A DNA stretch of 64,000 nucleotides from positions 129,912,385-129,976,384 of the forward strand of contig NC_079487.1 of assembly GCF_020520425.1 (NCBI RefSeq), in the 5' to 3' direction. Shown here in pieces: positions 1-11,200 of the stretch. Within the stretch, counting starts at the first letter, position 1, and each line of letters starts with the position of its first letter. The notes beneath the pieces were generated by a model. It worked only from the letters and a program-made list of their open reading frames with translations, made no database searches and was not told the DNA's origin. The position numbers were made by a program, and so were the translations under genes. The stretch is from Spinacia oleracea. Taxonomy: Eukaryota; Streptophyta; Magnoliopsida; Caryophyllales; Amaranthaceae.

Positions 1-239
1 GTTGATCTGCAGTATTGGCTTTCCACTTTTACACTGAAAATAACGAGTAACACAACAAAAGAACACCATATGCTGATACTGATAGTATTCAGACTTGTAG
101 TCATTTTTTGGCAATGAAGTTTGATACAGAATTACAGAGGGGATACTTATACTTAGCAAAGGCATCGCTAGTTGATTTGTTTATACTATAATTGCAGATT
201 GTGATTATTATCTTTCTATTATTAGATTGTAAGTGGTAA

Positions 240-506
240 TCTATACTATATATTAAAAGGCGTTTATAAGAAAGTTTACGTGACACGTGGCACTCTGCTT
301 ATGAGTCATCGTTCGCTCTATGTACATAAAAATGTCAAACATGTTTTGCATAAGGTTTGAACCCTTGACCTTGAGTTTAAACATTAAAGCTTTTACCACT
401 AAGCTATTAGATGTTTGATGTTACAGTTGCAAAAAAAATTATACATAAGTATATGTGAATGTCATTAATATACTAATCCGGGGCATCGCCCGGGCCCAAA
501 AACTAG
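240..506 (+). mobile_element. Short non-autonomous Helitron carrying a tRNA-like segment
   Basis: The left end is TCTATACTATATATTAAAAG preceded by A. The right end is a GC-rich hairpin (GGGCATCGCCC region, 480-497) followed by CTAG and a host T, which is the A/T insertion signature of Helitrons. Length is 267 bp with no coding capacity. Positions about 350-415, read on the minus strand, resemble a tRNA: a box-A-like TAGCTTAGTGGTAAAAGC and a box-B-like GGTTCAAACC. A relative with the same 5' end lies on the minus strand at 31632-32247. Confidence 0.85.
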
Positions 507-959
507 TTCTTTACTAATTTTGCACATGTTAGTCAAAATTTGGGAAGCTGCTCGGCTGCTCCGTATATTCAACTTGGTAGTCATTGATGAAATGGAGTGA
601 TCCGATCTAGTCTATAGGAAGTTTGGGCATTTGACCTTCAGTAATCCAAGGATGAAAGTGGGAGTCGGGTTGACTCGGTGAGTATGATTAGTAGTGTGTA
701 TTCCCTTTGTACTTTCGTACAACCGATTGTACCTTGAATATGGTATCGTGCGTTTAATTCACTTGATGTTACTTATTTTTCCTGTACTTATATGAATTTA
801 ATTAAGTTTATCTAAACTTATTAAAATAAGTTGAATAGAATAGAGCATAAGACTATTTTTCTGCTGTAATTGCATTTTGCCAGCTCATGAACAAAACCAA
901 AAAAACAGGATTAGTTATACCTTGTAATTATGTAAATATTCCCTCGTTACTATGGATTA

Positions 960-1232
960 CTACCTCCGTTTCATAATTTTCTTTACGGTTGCACAAATAT
1001 TAAGAACAAAAAAATGTGTAAAAAAGTGAATGAAAGTAATAAAATATGGATAAAGTAGGTGAGGGAGTGAAAAAATGTGCATGGATTTAAGAAAAAATGA
1101 ATAAAGCTAGAGAAAGTGAGGGTAAAATGATAAAGGTTGTGATGTAATAGAGGTAAGATAGTGAAGTTCCATATTTAAAAATAGAATAAAGGACAATGTA
1201 AAGAATATTATAAAACGAATAAAATTAGAAAG
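960..1232. mobile_element. Stowaway-like MITE (diverged)
   Basis: The left arm reads CTCCGTTTCATAATTTTCTT and the right arm carries its complement (AAGAATATTATAAAACGAAT), ending in AGTA. The interior is AT-rich with no coding potential. Ends are approximate. Confidence 0.6.
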
Positions 1233-1264
1233 TATTCCATATAAATATCATTTCGAAAAAAGTA

Positions 1265-1800
1265 CTCCCTCCATCCCGGAATACTTGAACGGGTTTGACC
1301 GGCACAGAGTTTAATACAAAGTAATTGAATTATTATTTAATTAGATGGTACTCCCTCCGTCCCATAATATAGTGCCTGTTTTCCTAAAATGGTGTCCCTA
1401 AATGATGTGCCTATTTCTATTTTAAACCATTAATTTTTACTTTGAAAATTGTACTTTTTCATTTTTTATTCAACCCATGTGCTTGATTTTTGTCTTTTTT
1501 AGGCCTATTTATTATGTACACACCTTTAATCTATATTTTTTTTTTCCAAAAAAGCCAACTAACATGTACTTTATCTTGAAAGTACAAATAATTGTTGTTT
1601 TTATTATCAATGTTATACTTTACCTTAATAACCGTGATTTTGGTCAAACGGGCACTATATTATGGGACGGAGGGAGTAGTTGATAGTGGGTTATTTTTTA
1701 ATATAGATATGGATATGGGTTAATTTTTTAAAGGGGGTAAGGGGGTATGGGAACTGGGGGATTGTGTATGGGATCACAAAATGACATGTAAAATTGGTAA
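1265..1800. mobile_element. Stowaway MITE interrupted by a second Stowaway; right end lost
   Basis: The left end CTCCCTCCATCCCGGAATAC follows a TA and matches the left arm of the complete element at 43183-43509. The element breaks at 1348, resumes at 1679 (GTTGATAGTGGGTTATT), and fades without a recognisable right inverted repeat near 1790. The inner element occupies 1351-1676. Confidence 0.75.
1351..1676. mobile_element. Stowaway MITE nested in another Stowaway
   Basis: Terminal inverted repeats CTCCCTCCGTCCCATAATAT and its complement at 1657-1676 are flanked on both sides by TA (1349-1350 and 1677-1678). Length 326 bp. The host sequence on each side matches adjacent interior positions of the 43183-43509 element, so this is an insertion into a Stowaway copy. 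Confidence 0.85.
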
Positions 1801-1806
1801 TTGATA

Positions 1807-2064
1807 CTTCCTCCATTCTTATTTACATGACACAATTGTACTTTCGACACTATTCACACATGTTCCTTTGACTTACTTTTGTGATTTATACATAAGAAAA
1901 AACATAGTCGTGTGGGATCTTATTAGATTCGTCTCAATAAATATTTTTTAAATATCAACTTTTTATAATTTTTTCTTATCCATAATAAAAGATATTAACG
2001 TTTGAAATCGTGCATTGGCAAACGTGCCTAAATAATTGTGTCATTTAAAAAAGAATAGAGGAAG
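1807..2064. mobile_element. Stowaway-like MITE
   Basis: TA-flanked element of about 258 bp with left end CTTCCTCCATTCTTATTTAC and right end AAGAATAGAGGAAG. Its interior (GACACTATTCACA, then AAATATCAACTTTTTATAA) resembles the element at 62812-63070 read in the opposite sense, so the two are probably one family. Confidence 0.7.
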
Positions 2065-2658
2065 TATAATATTTATAAAATTTACTATTTATAGAAACGG
2101 TGCTAGTAATTCGAGATGACTTTATAAGAAAAATGGTGTAACTATAAAGAAGCCAAGCTTCAAAGTTCACATGCAGCTGGAGTCTACTTGCATGCTTGGA
2201 GATCCACGAGGGGGCTGATGTGATACTGGGGGCTGCCCATTGCTCAAGCTAGTAAAGCCCACAGGTTGAAAACTTCAAATTGTGGATAAACCCAAACTCC
2301 ATTTGTTTTATTTTACTTTTTGAAAAAGGAAAAATATAATGGAATTAGGATAATATTTTCTCAAGAACGTACTCCGTATTTAACAACATATATCAGCATC
2401 ATTCACACCTCCCGCATCAAATCGCCCTTTAATACTCGTACTCTTTCTATAAATGACATATTTTTATTAAATATTACTCTCTGCGTTTCTAAATGTTGTA
2501 TTCATTTGAGAAAGTGGGGTGTTTTTAAGAAAATTGGAATCTTGGTTTGTATTGGTATAAGTGTAATGATTGGGTGTAAGAAAAATGATTGTATGTAAGA
2601 GATTATAATAATAATAAAATAAAAAATAAAAAAATAAGGTAAGAGAGAGTAGTGATAA

Positions 2659-5600
2659 TCTAATATATATATATATATATATATATAAAGGGGAGTTTTT
2701 TGGAGAGCATTCGGAACGCCACGTAGGAATGTCCAGTCACAAAATCATTATTAATATATTTTAATTAATTAAAAATAAAGATAAATTAAAACAAAATCAT
2801 TATTAATATATTTTAATTAATTAAAAAAAAGGATAAATTAAAATTTCCATTGGATCAAAGTTTCCGTTGGAATGTTAGGTATCAAAATCTTACTTTATGT
2901 TAAGAATCCTAACACCATAAGAGTGCTAACACCTACAAATTTCGTTAGAATGTTATTTACATTTACATTAGAATTTTATTTACATTATAATTCTACTTGG
3001 ATTAAAATATAATCATTATTAATATATTTTAATTAATTAAAAAAAAAAGATAGATACATAATATGATAAAGATAGATTCCAACAAAAAATTATCTTACTT
3101 TTCTTTTACCTTTTTGTATATATATACATATAAGCTCATGGCTACCAAAAATCCTACTTCAACAATCCACAAAAACTCACGGTTGATGGTATAATTTTAG
3201 TTAATTAGGTCCGTGTAGCCGTAATTAATATACGAGCACACAATTATATACTGAGTATTTTCGTTATTATATAATGGTATACGAAGTAGTTTGCATGGTT
3301 CAAAGGAACCTTCATGTGTTTGAAGCTTTCATCTTAATAGCCTTCACAATTTTAGTTGAAGTTGCGTTATAAATGCCGTGACTTGAATTAGAGTTTATAT
3401 GAAGTATAATCCTAAAACTGTGCTGATGATTAATAAAAGTAAATTGGTTCTCTCCTTAATTGCTTGCATTTCCTTTTCCTTTAAAATACTATAGAATTCC
3501 CTTAGCTTCAATTAAGGAGGAAGACTTTGGCCAAACTCCTCAATTGTTTCATTTTTTCAATTCTCCTCCTACCTTCTCAGATCCCTCTTATTCTTTAGAT
3601 GTTTAGATATCTGGATATTTCCTTTTTTAAGCAAGTCCATTATGTTGGAGATAAACAATTTGTATTTGTTTAAGCACTGTAAAGAGAGAACAAAAACAAA
3701 TTCAAGATCATGTGCTGCATATATAAACTAATGCTGCAACAATAGGTTTTCCGTATATAAGATGTACACTACAAAAGCAAGGTGAACTCTACCCTAATAT
3801 CACACATAAAACCGTTAATCACAACCGTGAGAGGTGATGGATGAAAAGAGGTAAACAAGTAAACCAATACGTAAACACAATTTAATTTTAGCCTAAACGG
3901 TAACAACTTTAATTGATATAGTTTAGGCTACACTTTAAGCTATTAACAACGTTGTTTTTAATAGTTGGCTCCAACATATTATACTAAACCAAAATAATGG
4001 TCAGCCTGAACATAAACGAATCTAAATTTGGGGTCTTATACTGAAACAATAGTCGAACTATTAAAAATAATGCATGGTGTGATAGCTTCTAATTAATTTT
4101 TAATAAGTATTCACTTCTCTAATGTATGGTGTGATTATGATCCAACTTTTTTTCCCAGTTTGGATTGCGTTTTTCAGTTGGAATTTGAGTCAGATAATGC
4201 TAATACTTTTTTAAGGAGTCTATAATTAACATAGTATCATTATTATCTTTAAAATATTCCATATGAAAAATGTTCTAACGAAAATTTATCATATTCTATC
4301 TCTTCCATGCTTTATATTCTATATATGTTACCCATAATGATAAGATAAATATTATAAAAGATGATAACTAAAATAGCATTCTAATTATCTTTAAAATACC
4401 CCATACGAATAAAATATCCTAACGAAAATTTATCATATTCTATCTCTTCCATGTTTTGTACTACGTGTAAATTATCCATAGTGATAAGATAAATATTTGA
4501 AAAGATGATAACAAACAAAATGATAGTAGATTTTCAACGTAAATTTATCCTACGTACTTCTACTTTTTAACATAATAGAGTTTTACTTACATTAAGCCTT
4601 TGATATTCGTAACATAGAGTGTAACCCGTGATTTAAACCCCTACAAGACTACAACTCTTCAAGTGCTAGATGCGAATAATTAATTCAAATGACAATTACT
4701 AATACATTATTATAGTCGTATACAGTATTTAAGCACGACATTACCAAGAAAACAACAACTAATGTTTCAAAGCTGGTAACAAGTAGGTAATGACAATTAC
4801 TTTACTAATACATTATTATAAAAGTGAGATAACATACACATGATATACGATTAACTTCTATTTTTAGATAATTATCAAGCATGTAATAGAGTTTTATTTA
4901 TATTAAACGTTTGATATTTGGATCAATTCATATCATAAAATTTAATTATGATAATTATTATTAAGTATTTAATAGAGTTCTAATAGCATCACATGAATAA
5001 CTAACTCGAGTTTTTCCATTATTGAACTAACCATTTTATAAACTCGGTTTTTCTATGAGACTCTTATGCATAAACATTTTCAATGTTAAGAAAATATTTA
5101 TATTCTAACTTGAATAGGGATCTATTTTAACTTTCTATTATATGTGTAATTTATAAAACACCTATTTATATATGATAACACATGTTGTAATGATTTGGCG
5201 GGTTTATTTAGAAAAATGATCTAGGAAATTCTTTAAATTGTTTTTTAACAAATAATCAGACATTACAGTTTCTATTTTTCATGTTTGCCAATACGTATTT
5301 TGTATCACTTTAATCTCTAATAATACATTAGACAAAATAATAACATTGATATTCTTAATGTACCCATAAAAATGGATCAAACAAGACCCTACATGAATAT
5401 GTTTTTTCTTAAGTATTGGAAAGAGTTTAGTAGATTCTCTTCAATTATGAATACCGTTAACATTCGAAAGTGTAACATTAGAGGCAAAGGGAGTAGTTGT
5501 TTTAGTTTGTTATTTATCCATAGTAATAACTAATAAGAGTTAAAAAAATAAAAGTACAAATTGGATCTCACAATTAAAATAAAATAAAATAAATGATTAA

Positions 5601-5697
5601 TGCAATTCTTGATCACAATAGTAAGTGAGTATAGTTCTAAGAACGATTAACAAATCATATTTAAAAAAAACCGTGCATCGCACGGGCTTAAATCTAG
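2659..5697 (+). mobile_element. Non-autonomous Helitron, about 3.0 kb
   Basis: The 5' end TCTAATATATAT is preceded by A. The 3' end has a short hairpin (CCGTGCATCGCACGGG, 5671-5686) followed by TTAAATCTAG and host T. No Rep-helicase coding sequence is visible in any frame. The interior is AT-rich with short direct repeats: TTAATATATTTTAATTAATT recurs near 2750, 2805 and 3018, and a unit of about 140 bp is tandemly duplicated at 4244-4525. Confidence 0.8.
4244..4525. repeat. Tandem duplication, about 140-bp unit, inside the Helitron
   Basis: Two adjacent copies (from about 4244 and about 4385) share CTAACGAAAATTTATCATAT, then TCTATCTCTTCCATG, then GTGATAAGATAAATATT or near matches. Both are AT-rich and non-coding. 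Confidence 0.75.
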
Positions 5698-6195
5698 TGA
5701 TAAGTGATAAAGGAGGTGAGAGAGTGGGTATATGGGGAAGGGAAAAGAATTAAATAATAGGGGTGGGGAAATTTAGGTGGGAATATGTATTTTGGTAATT
5801 AAATAGAAATGTAAGGGTATTTTATGATAAAATGTATGTCCAAAAATAAAAACGGATACAACAAAAGGGAACGCTTAAAATGGAAACGGATACAACATTT
5901 AGGAACGAAGGGAGTATATCATTTATCTCACTTAACTGTGGAATCATATATATTCCTACTTTTTATAAAAAAATATTCCATTATCAACTATCACCCAATT
6001 AATTAATAATTCAATTATATTATCTAAAATTATGTGTCGGTCAAACCGGAGCGAGTATTAAGGGACAAAGTAGTAGAATATATGTTGCATTGCACGTGAG
6101 AGGCTAAATACCCTATATTTTTAGGGTGGGAGCAATAAACATTAAATTAATCGTGGGGTTTTTTCCAAATTAAAAATGTATCATTTTTACCGGGT

Positions 6196-6552
6196 ATATA
6201 TGGTTTGGTATAAAATGTTTTTATGGAAAATGAGTTTTTCACTTTTTAATTATTTTACGTTGTTTGGTTTGATAAGGGATAAAAATAATTTTCCACAACT
6301 CATCAAAAGTGGGAAAAGTTTTTCCATTTAGAAAGAAGAGAAACCACTTTTCCATTTTTCTTCCTCACCTCCTCTTCTTTATTCCCATCAATATTATCTC
6401 ATCTTCTCCCATTTTTCATTTTTTATAAATTTTCTTGTAACTTTATAAGTAACGAAACAAATGAAAATTAGTTTGGAATTGTATTTTTCTTATAAAATAT
6501 TTTTCATGAAAAGTTATTTTCATTTAAATTTTTTTACAATAAACCAAACAGA
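6196..6552. mobile_element. Possible Tourist/PIF-like MITE
   Basis: A GTTTGG-type inverted motif bounds the segment (GGTTTGGTATAAAATG at left, AATAAACCAAACAG at right), with internal foldback-prone AAAA/TTTT runs. Ends and target duplication are not clear. Confidence 0.4.
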
Positions 6553-6560
6553 ACGATTAT

Positions 6561-6961
6561 ACTCACTCCCTCCTATATTACTCGTTATACTTACATTTGC
6601 ATAAAAATTTAGGTTATGAGTGGTTGTGTTAGTTATCAATTGTTATTGATTTTTAATTTTTTGTGTATGCAAATGAGCTTTATGGAGGTGATGAGAGTCG
6701 ATCCCAAGATTACTTGTAACCGGGAGAGAAGCTCTTACCAACTGAGCTATCCCCCTCACTCTCTTATTGAAAAAGTAAATGAAATAGAGTTAATGAAATA
6801 TTCTTTTAATTGAACGAGAGAGGGTCTGGAGACCAGAATTAAGTTAGTGAGCTGAGAGAGATAATAATATAATAATTGTGGGATCATTCTTAATTTAGAA
6901 TTATAACAAGTAATATAGGATGGATAAAAAAAGTGTAACTAGTAATGTAGAACGGAATGAG
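6561..6961. mobile_element. Stowaway-like MITE carrying a SINE
   Basis: TA-flanked element with left arm CACTCCCTCCTATATTACTC and a right arm of GTAATGTAGAACGGAATGAG type. About 114 bp of its interior is a SINE insertion (6650-6763); without it the element is roughly 280 bp. Confidence 0.65.
6650..6763 (-). mobile_element. tRNA-derived SINE inserted in a MITE
   Basis: Read on the minus strand it begins GAGAGTGAGGGGGATAGCTC, with a box-A-like TAGCTCAGTTGGTAAGAG and box-B-like GGGATCGACTC, then GCTCATTTGCA and an A-rich tail. The 7-bp sequence TTATTGA stands on both sides (6643-6649 and 6764-6770) as a target-site duplication. The copy at 61982-62093 has the same organisation and almost the same length. 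Confidence 0.8.
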
Positions 6962-7015
6962 TACCATAACTAGTTATGTAAAACTCTAGAGGATTCAGAC
7001 TTTATATCATAAATA

Positions 7016-7303
7016 CCCCATCTGTCTCAGATTAGTTGTTACACTTATTTTTTTTCGTCCGTTCCAGATTAATTATTACATTTGTAAATTAGGAATGACC
7101 CCACAATTATTATATTATTTATTTTCTTTTCACTAGTTTTTTTGTCCCCCTCCATCTCTCATTCAATTAAAAAGTATACCACTAACTCCTATCAAATCTA
7201 TTATTTTTTAATAAATAAAATAACAATTGATAATCAAATAATCACTTATCAACTTAAACTTTATGCAATAATAACTGCAACAACTAATTTAAAAAGGAAG
7301 GAG
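7016..7303. mobile_element. Stowaway-like MITE
   Basis: TA-flanked element of about 288 bp. The left arm contains CAGATTAGTTGTTACACTTA and the right arm AACTGCAACAACTAATTT, its complement. Its left arm is shared with the fragment at 55192-55345. Confidence 0.7.
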
Positions 7304-7499
7304 TAAAAATTTGGCCCGGTACGAGGAATTCCCCCTTATCCGTTTAAAATGAAAAGAAGAACGTGCTTATCTAGATAAAAAAAGTACGGATAAGAGAAGT
7401 TGTAGATCACTTTTATCTTTGCACAACAATCAATGAGCATCTTTTTGTGCATCTTGCAAGGATTCCTTGTGTACTGCATTTTCACAGTATAAAAAATTA

Positions 7500-7755
7500 C
7501 TCCTTTGTCCCTTAATGCTTACACCGTTTTGACCGAATAAGTTTGTCAATATACAACTTTGATCACTAATAATTTTTAATTATATATTATAAAAAATTAC
7601 TAATATTTATTTTGAAAATATATATTAAGATAAAGCCAACAATATATTATATACTAACATTTATTTTCATACACTCGAAATAAAATAGGGTTAAAGTAAA
7701 TTATGTGAATAATGTAAAAAGTCAAAATGGTGCGAGTATTAAGGGACAGAGAGAG
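7500..7755. mobile_element. Stowaway-like MITE
   Basis: Left end CTCCTTTGTCCCTTAATGC and right end GTATTAAGGGACAGAGAGAG are complementary and TA-flanked, about 256 bp. The interior is AT-rich and non-coding. Confidence 0.75.
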
Positions 7756-8129
7756 TAATATTTGGTAATATATATCTTGATTGAGTGATTAAAATTAAGA
7801 CGTATATATAATACAGAGTAGGTGATAAATTTGAATTTTCAGCCCTCTATTATAATTTTTATTGCCCTTATAGTATCATACGGAGTATTACACTTTAAAA
7901 TAATAGCCTGAAAAAAAATTACCAAAAATGTTTCGTGAGTCAAAACAAAATTCATGCTTGCTATTTGACACATAAACCTCGTCACATAGAATCCAATTTT
8001 GTATTTTTAGTTTTAGATGACAAGTAATTATCCATTTAATTAGTACGAAGTTTTAATTGTTATCCATCCATCATTACCTTTTAACATTCTTAAATCCAAC
8101 AGCAAACCCACTCCCTATTTTTTTTACCC

Positions 8130-8137
8130 TATATAAA
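8130..8137 (+). promoter_or_regulatory. Probable TATA box of the DUF760 gene
   Basis: TATATAAA lies about 155 bp before the start codon at 8288, in a leader with no transposon between. A transcription start about 30 bp downstream (near 8165) would be typical. Assignment is from sequence and position only. Confidence 0.55.
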
Positions 8138-8287
8138 AAATAAACCTCCATAATTGAAAGATATCCTATCACAATACGACACTTTTGTCACACTCCTTCA
8201 TCAAACCCCTTTATATTCCCCCACTCCGTTTTATCCAAAACCCCCACAAAAAAATAATTAAAAAGTTAACAAATTATTATCTGGTTA

Positions 8288-11200
8288 ATGGCCATTGCAA
8301 TCTCCACTTCTTCTCTCCCTCAATCTCAACCCAAATTCTCTCTCCTCCCTTCTTCTCACAAACCGCTTTTTCTCAATTCCAATCGCTGTTTTTCGGGCTT
8401 TCGCCGTCCTAGTCGTAAAACGCTACCTTTTTCGGTGAAGTGTACCCTGAATTTTCCCTTGGAGCTTACGTCGCCGGCAGGGAGATCGCTAAGCAGTGTT
8501 CTCTTGAACGAACCTGACTCTTTCGACGACGCCGTTTCGGCGGAGTTGATTCGTGTTGCGGAGGATCGCGATGCTGCGTTTGCTCGTTTTGATCTTAGCT
8601 TGGGCTCCCCTGAGGCTTCCCTTCACGGGTAATTTTCTCTCTCCTTTTTTTTCTTCTTAATTTGCGTATGATTTGGTACTTTTGCTGTACTATTTGTGAA
8701 ATTGATTAGATAAATTATAAGTTGTGTGATTTATTATATACTCCGTACATTTGATAGGTCTTCGAATCCCCTTTCCTGTTTATAATTTGTTGCACACTGA
8801 TGGTATGTGATACGGAGTGATCCGTAACTGATAAGCAATATACCCAAAAATTGGCTGATAATTGAAAGCATAGCCTATCAATTTTCAAGTGTTAAATTAT
8901 TGGTCAATTTGCATGATTTGACCTTATCCTTTACCCTTTTTCTCTCTCCGAATATTATTTTAAATTTGGATTGGGGTTCTAGAATCGAGTAAAGTACGTA
9001 ATTGTTTCGTTGTGTTTGAGTTGTAATTTTCGCCCTCGATAGAAATTTTTTCCCATCCAATTATAGATAAAAAATGTCCACCACGACAATAGTTTGATAG
9101 TAATTATACTTAATTACCAATTATTAAAAATTTTAAAAAGTTGTTGAAAAATATACATTAATACCAATCCAATAACCTATTAAATAATAATATTTGATTG
9201 TTACTAATTGTTATATATTAGTAAGATTTGGTCAAAGTTAGTATATAAATAGCGTAAAATTAACAGGTTGCAAATATTATGCCAAGGAGAAGTAGTCGAT
9301 TAGTCGAGTGCGTTCAAAATCAACCACAATCACACAATTGTTCTAGCTAGAAACCGAATTTGTATAAATATTACCAATAACGTGATTGAGTATTAGGTGA
9401 TTGATGGAGTTCGGTACTCCATATTTGCAACTGTCACAATCCTTCTAAAAAAATTATTTGCCACTTTTGTGGAATTGATTAGATAAATCACAAGCGGCGT
9501 GATTTGTTATGTTCACCATGATACGACCAAATTTTGGTCGATGATTGAAAGCATAATTGATCAATATTAAATTGTTAAATTATCGGTGGAACATATGTTG
9601 CATGATTAACCTTATCTTGACTCTATCTCTCGTTAAATTAATCGAGTGAATTAATGATATCATATGAATTCTTAGGGGGTCTTCCCATTTGGGACTACCA
9701 TAAAGGATCAATGTCGTCCATAAATATTGATCTATTATGGTGGTCCTATTTAGGAGGATCTCCCTAGCTAATGTTTCATAATATTATCGTTTCTCAAGTT
9801 ATAATTTTCAGAAGATAGGATCTTAAATTCTTAATACTGAATACGGCCAGCGACCCCATAAGTTGGTCCATATCAATCACTACCATAAAATATGTGTGGC
9901 CCCATATGTAATTTTACATAAATATATCTAAATAATTTTAGAATATAGATAAATCATTTATGGAAATATTTTTTATAATCTCGGATTTTTGTAAAACTTA
10001 TTTGTACTCGTAGGATAATGCTTAATTATTCTAAGTTTTGATTTCTTGTAACTTTTAAAATAAATAAAAATATATGTTTTGCAAATATCATATTTTTTTC
10101 TAAAAAAATATTTTCATAAATGATTTTTCTTTTTCCTAAAATAATTTAAATGAATTCATGTAACAAAAAAATATTCGAAGCTGACATATTTTGTTGGTTG
10201 TGAATGATTTTGGGCCCATTTATTATGGTGGCCAACATTTAGTTTACCGCCTTACTACCTTAGTATTTTCACCTCATCGATGATGAACTTTTTATCATGA
10301 AAATATTTGGTAAAAGGAAAAGGTTATGAACCAATCCATTGCTGGTATTGGTTCATGTGGATGTTCATACCAATTACCAAGCTACTTTTTCATAATTATG
10401 AATATTTTGGCATAATATACTTTACCAATTTAATTAGTAAATTGGAAAAGAAAAATAGCTTTTAGAATTTTAAAATATCACAGTCAATAAAATTGGCATG
10501 AACTTTCACATGAACCATGCATTCTTTCATTTCATCATGATGAAATAATTTATCACTGGTGAGGATGCTCTTAGGCTCTTAAGTGGACCAAGTTTTATGT
10601 ACGAAGTATTATTTAAAGACAACCAAAGCATCGTGGTGTAACCAATTCAACAACAGAAATTGCCAAGGACGACCAAGTTGATATAAGTATAACAATTAAC
10701 AACTATCACTAAAAACAAGTGGACTATTGATACTTTATTAAAATTATTTTATTGAGTATTAGGTGATTGATAGCTAGCACTCCATACTTGTTTAATTACT
10801 TCTGCAATTATTAGACTGCGTTCCGTTCACCTATCTGAACTTATTTTATTTGAATTTATCTGAACTTAACTTATTTGAACTTATTTGAACTTATCAAAAA
10901 TTATTTTTGTTATAAATTGTATTTGGCCAACCCTTATTTTTCCTGAACTTATCTTATTTGAACTTAACTGAACTTATCTAAAACTTATTTTTCCTGAAAT
11001 AAGTGGAAATAAGGTGAACAGAACAAGGCCTTACTCATAATTGTACATTGAAATTGTGCTCACGTGAGAAATAAATGAAAAATGCTAATAAAAAAATATT
11101 TGCTATTTTTTGTATCATATAGTGTAAAGTGTACTAGTTCATACTACTAGTAATCGGTTGCTAACTAGATAAGCATAGATGTAACTTGTACTTGATTAGC

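Larger units (their letters stand above)
2477..5914. mobile_element. MITE split by a 3-kb Helitron
   Basis: The left arm (2477-2658) starts CTCTGCGTTTCTAAATGTTGTAT. The right arm (5698-5914) ends ATACAACATTTAGGAACGAAGGGAG, its complement, followed by TA. Joining the flanks across the Helitron gives about 400 bp of AT-rich MITE with TA target duplication. Confidence 0.75.

Noticed and set aside
6672-6763. tRNA gene on the minus strand
   Set aside because: Box A and B are present, but there is no closed acceptor stem, the element has an A-rich tail and target duplication, and a sister copy exists at 61982: it is a SINE.
10250-10574. MITE in the DUF760 intron bounded by TTTCACCTCATCGATGATGA and CACTGGTGAGGATGCTCTTA
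   Set aside because: The ends pair only in part and no target duplication was found, so it was not listed as a feature.
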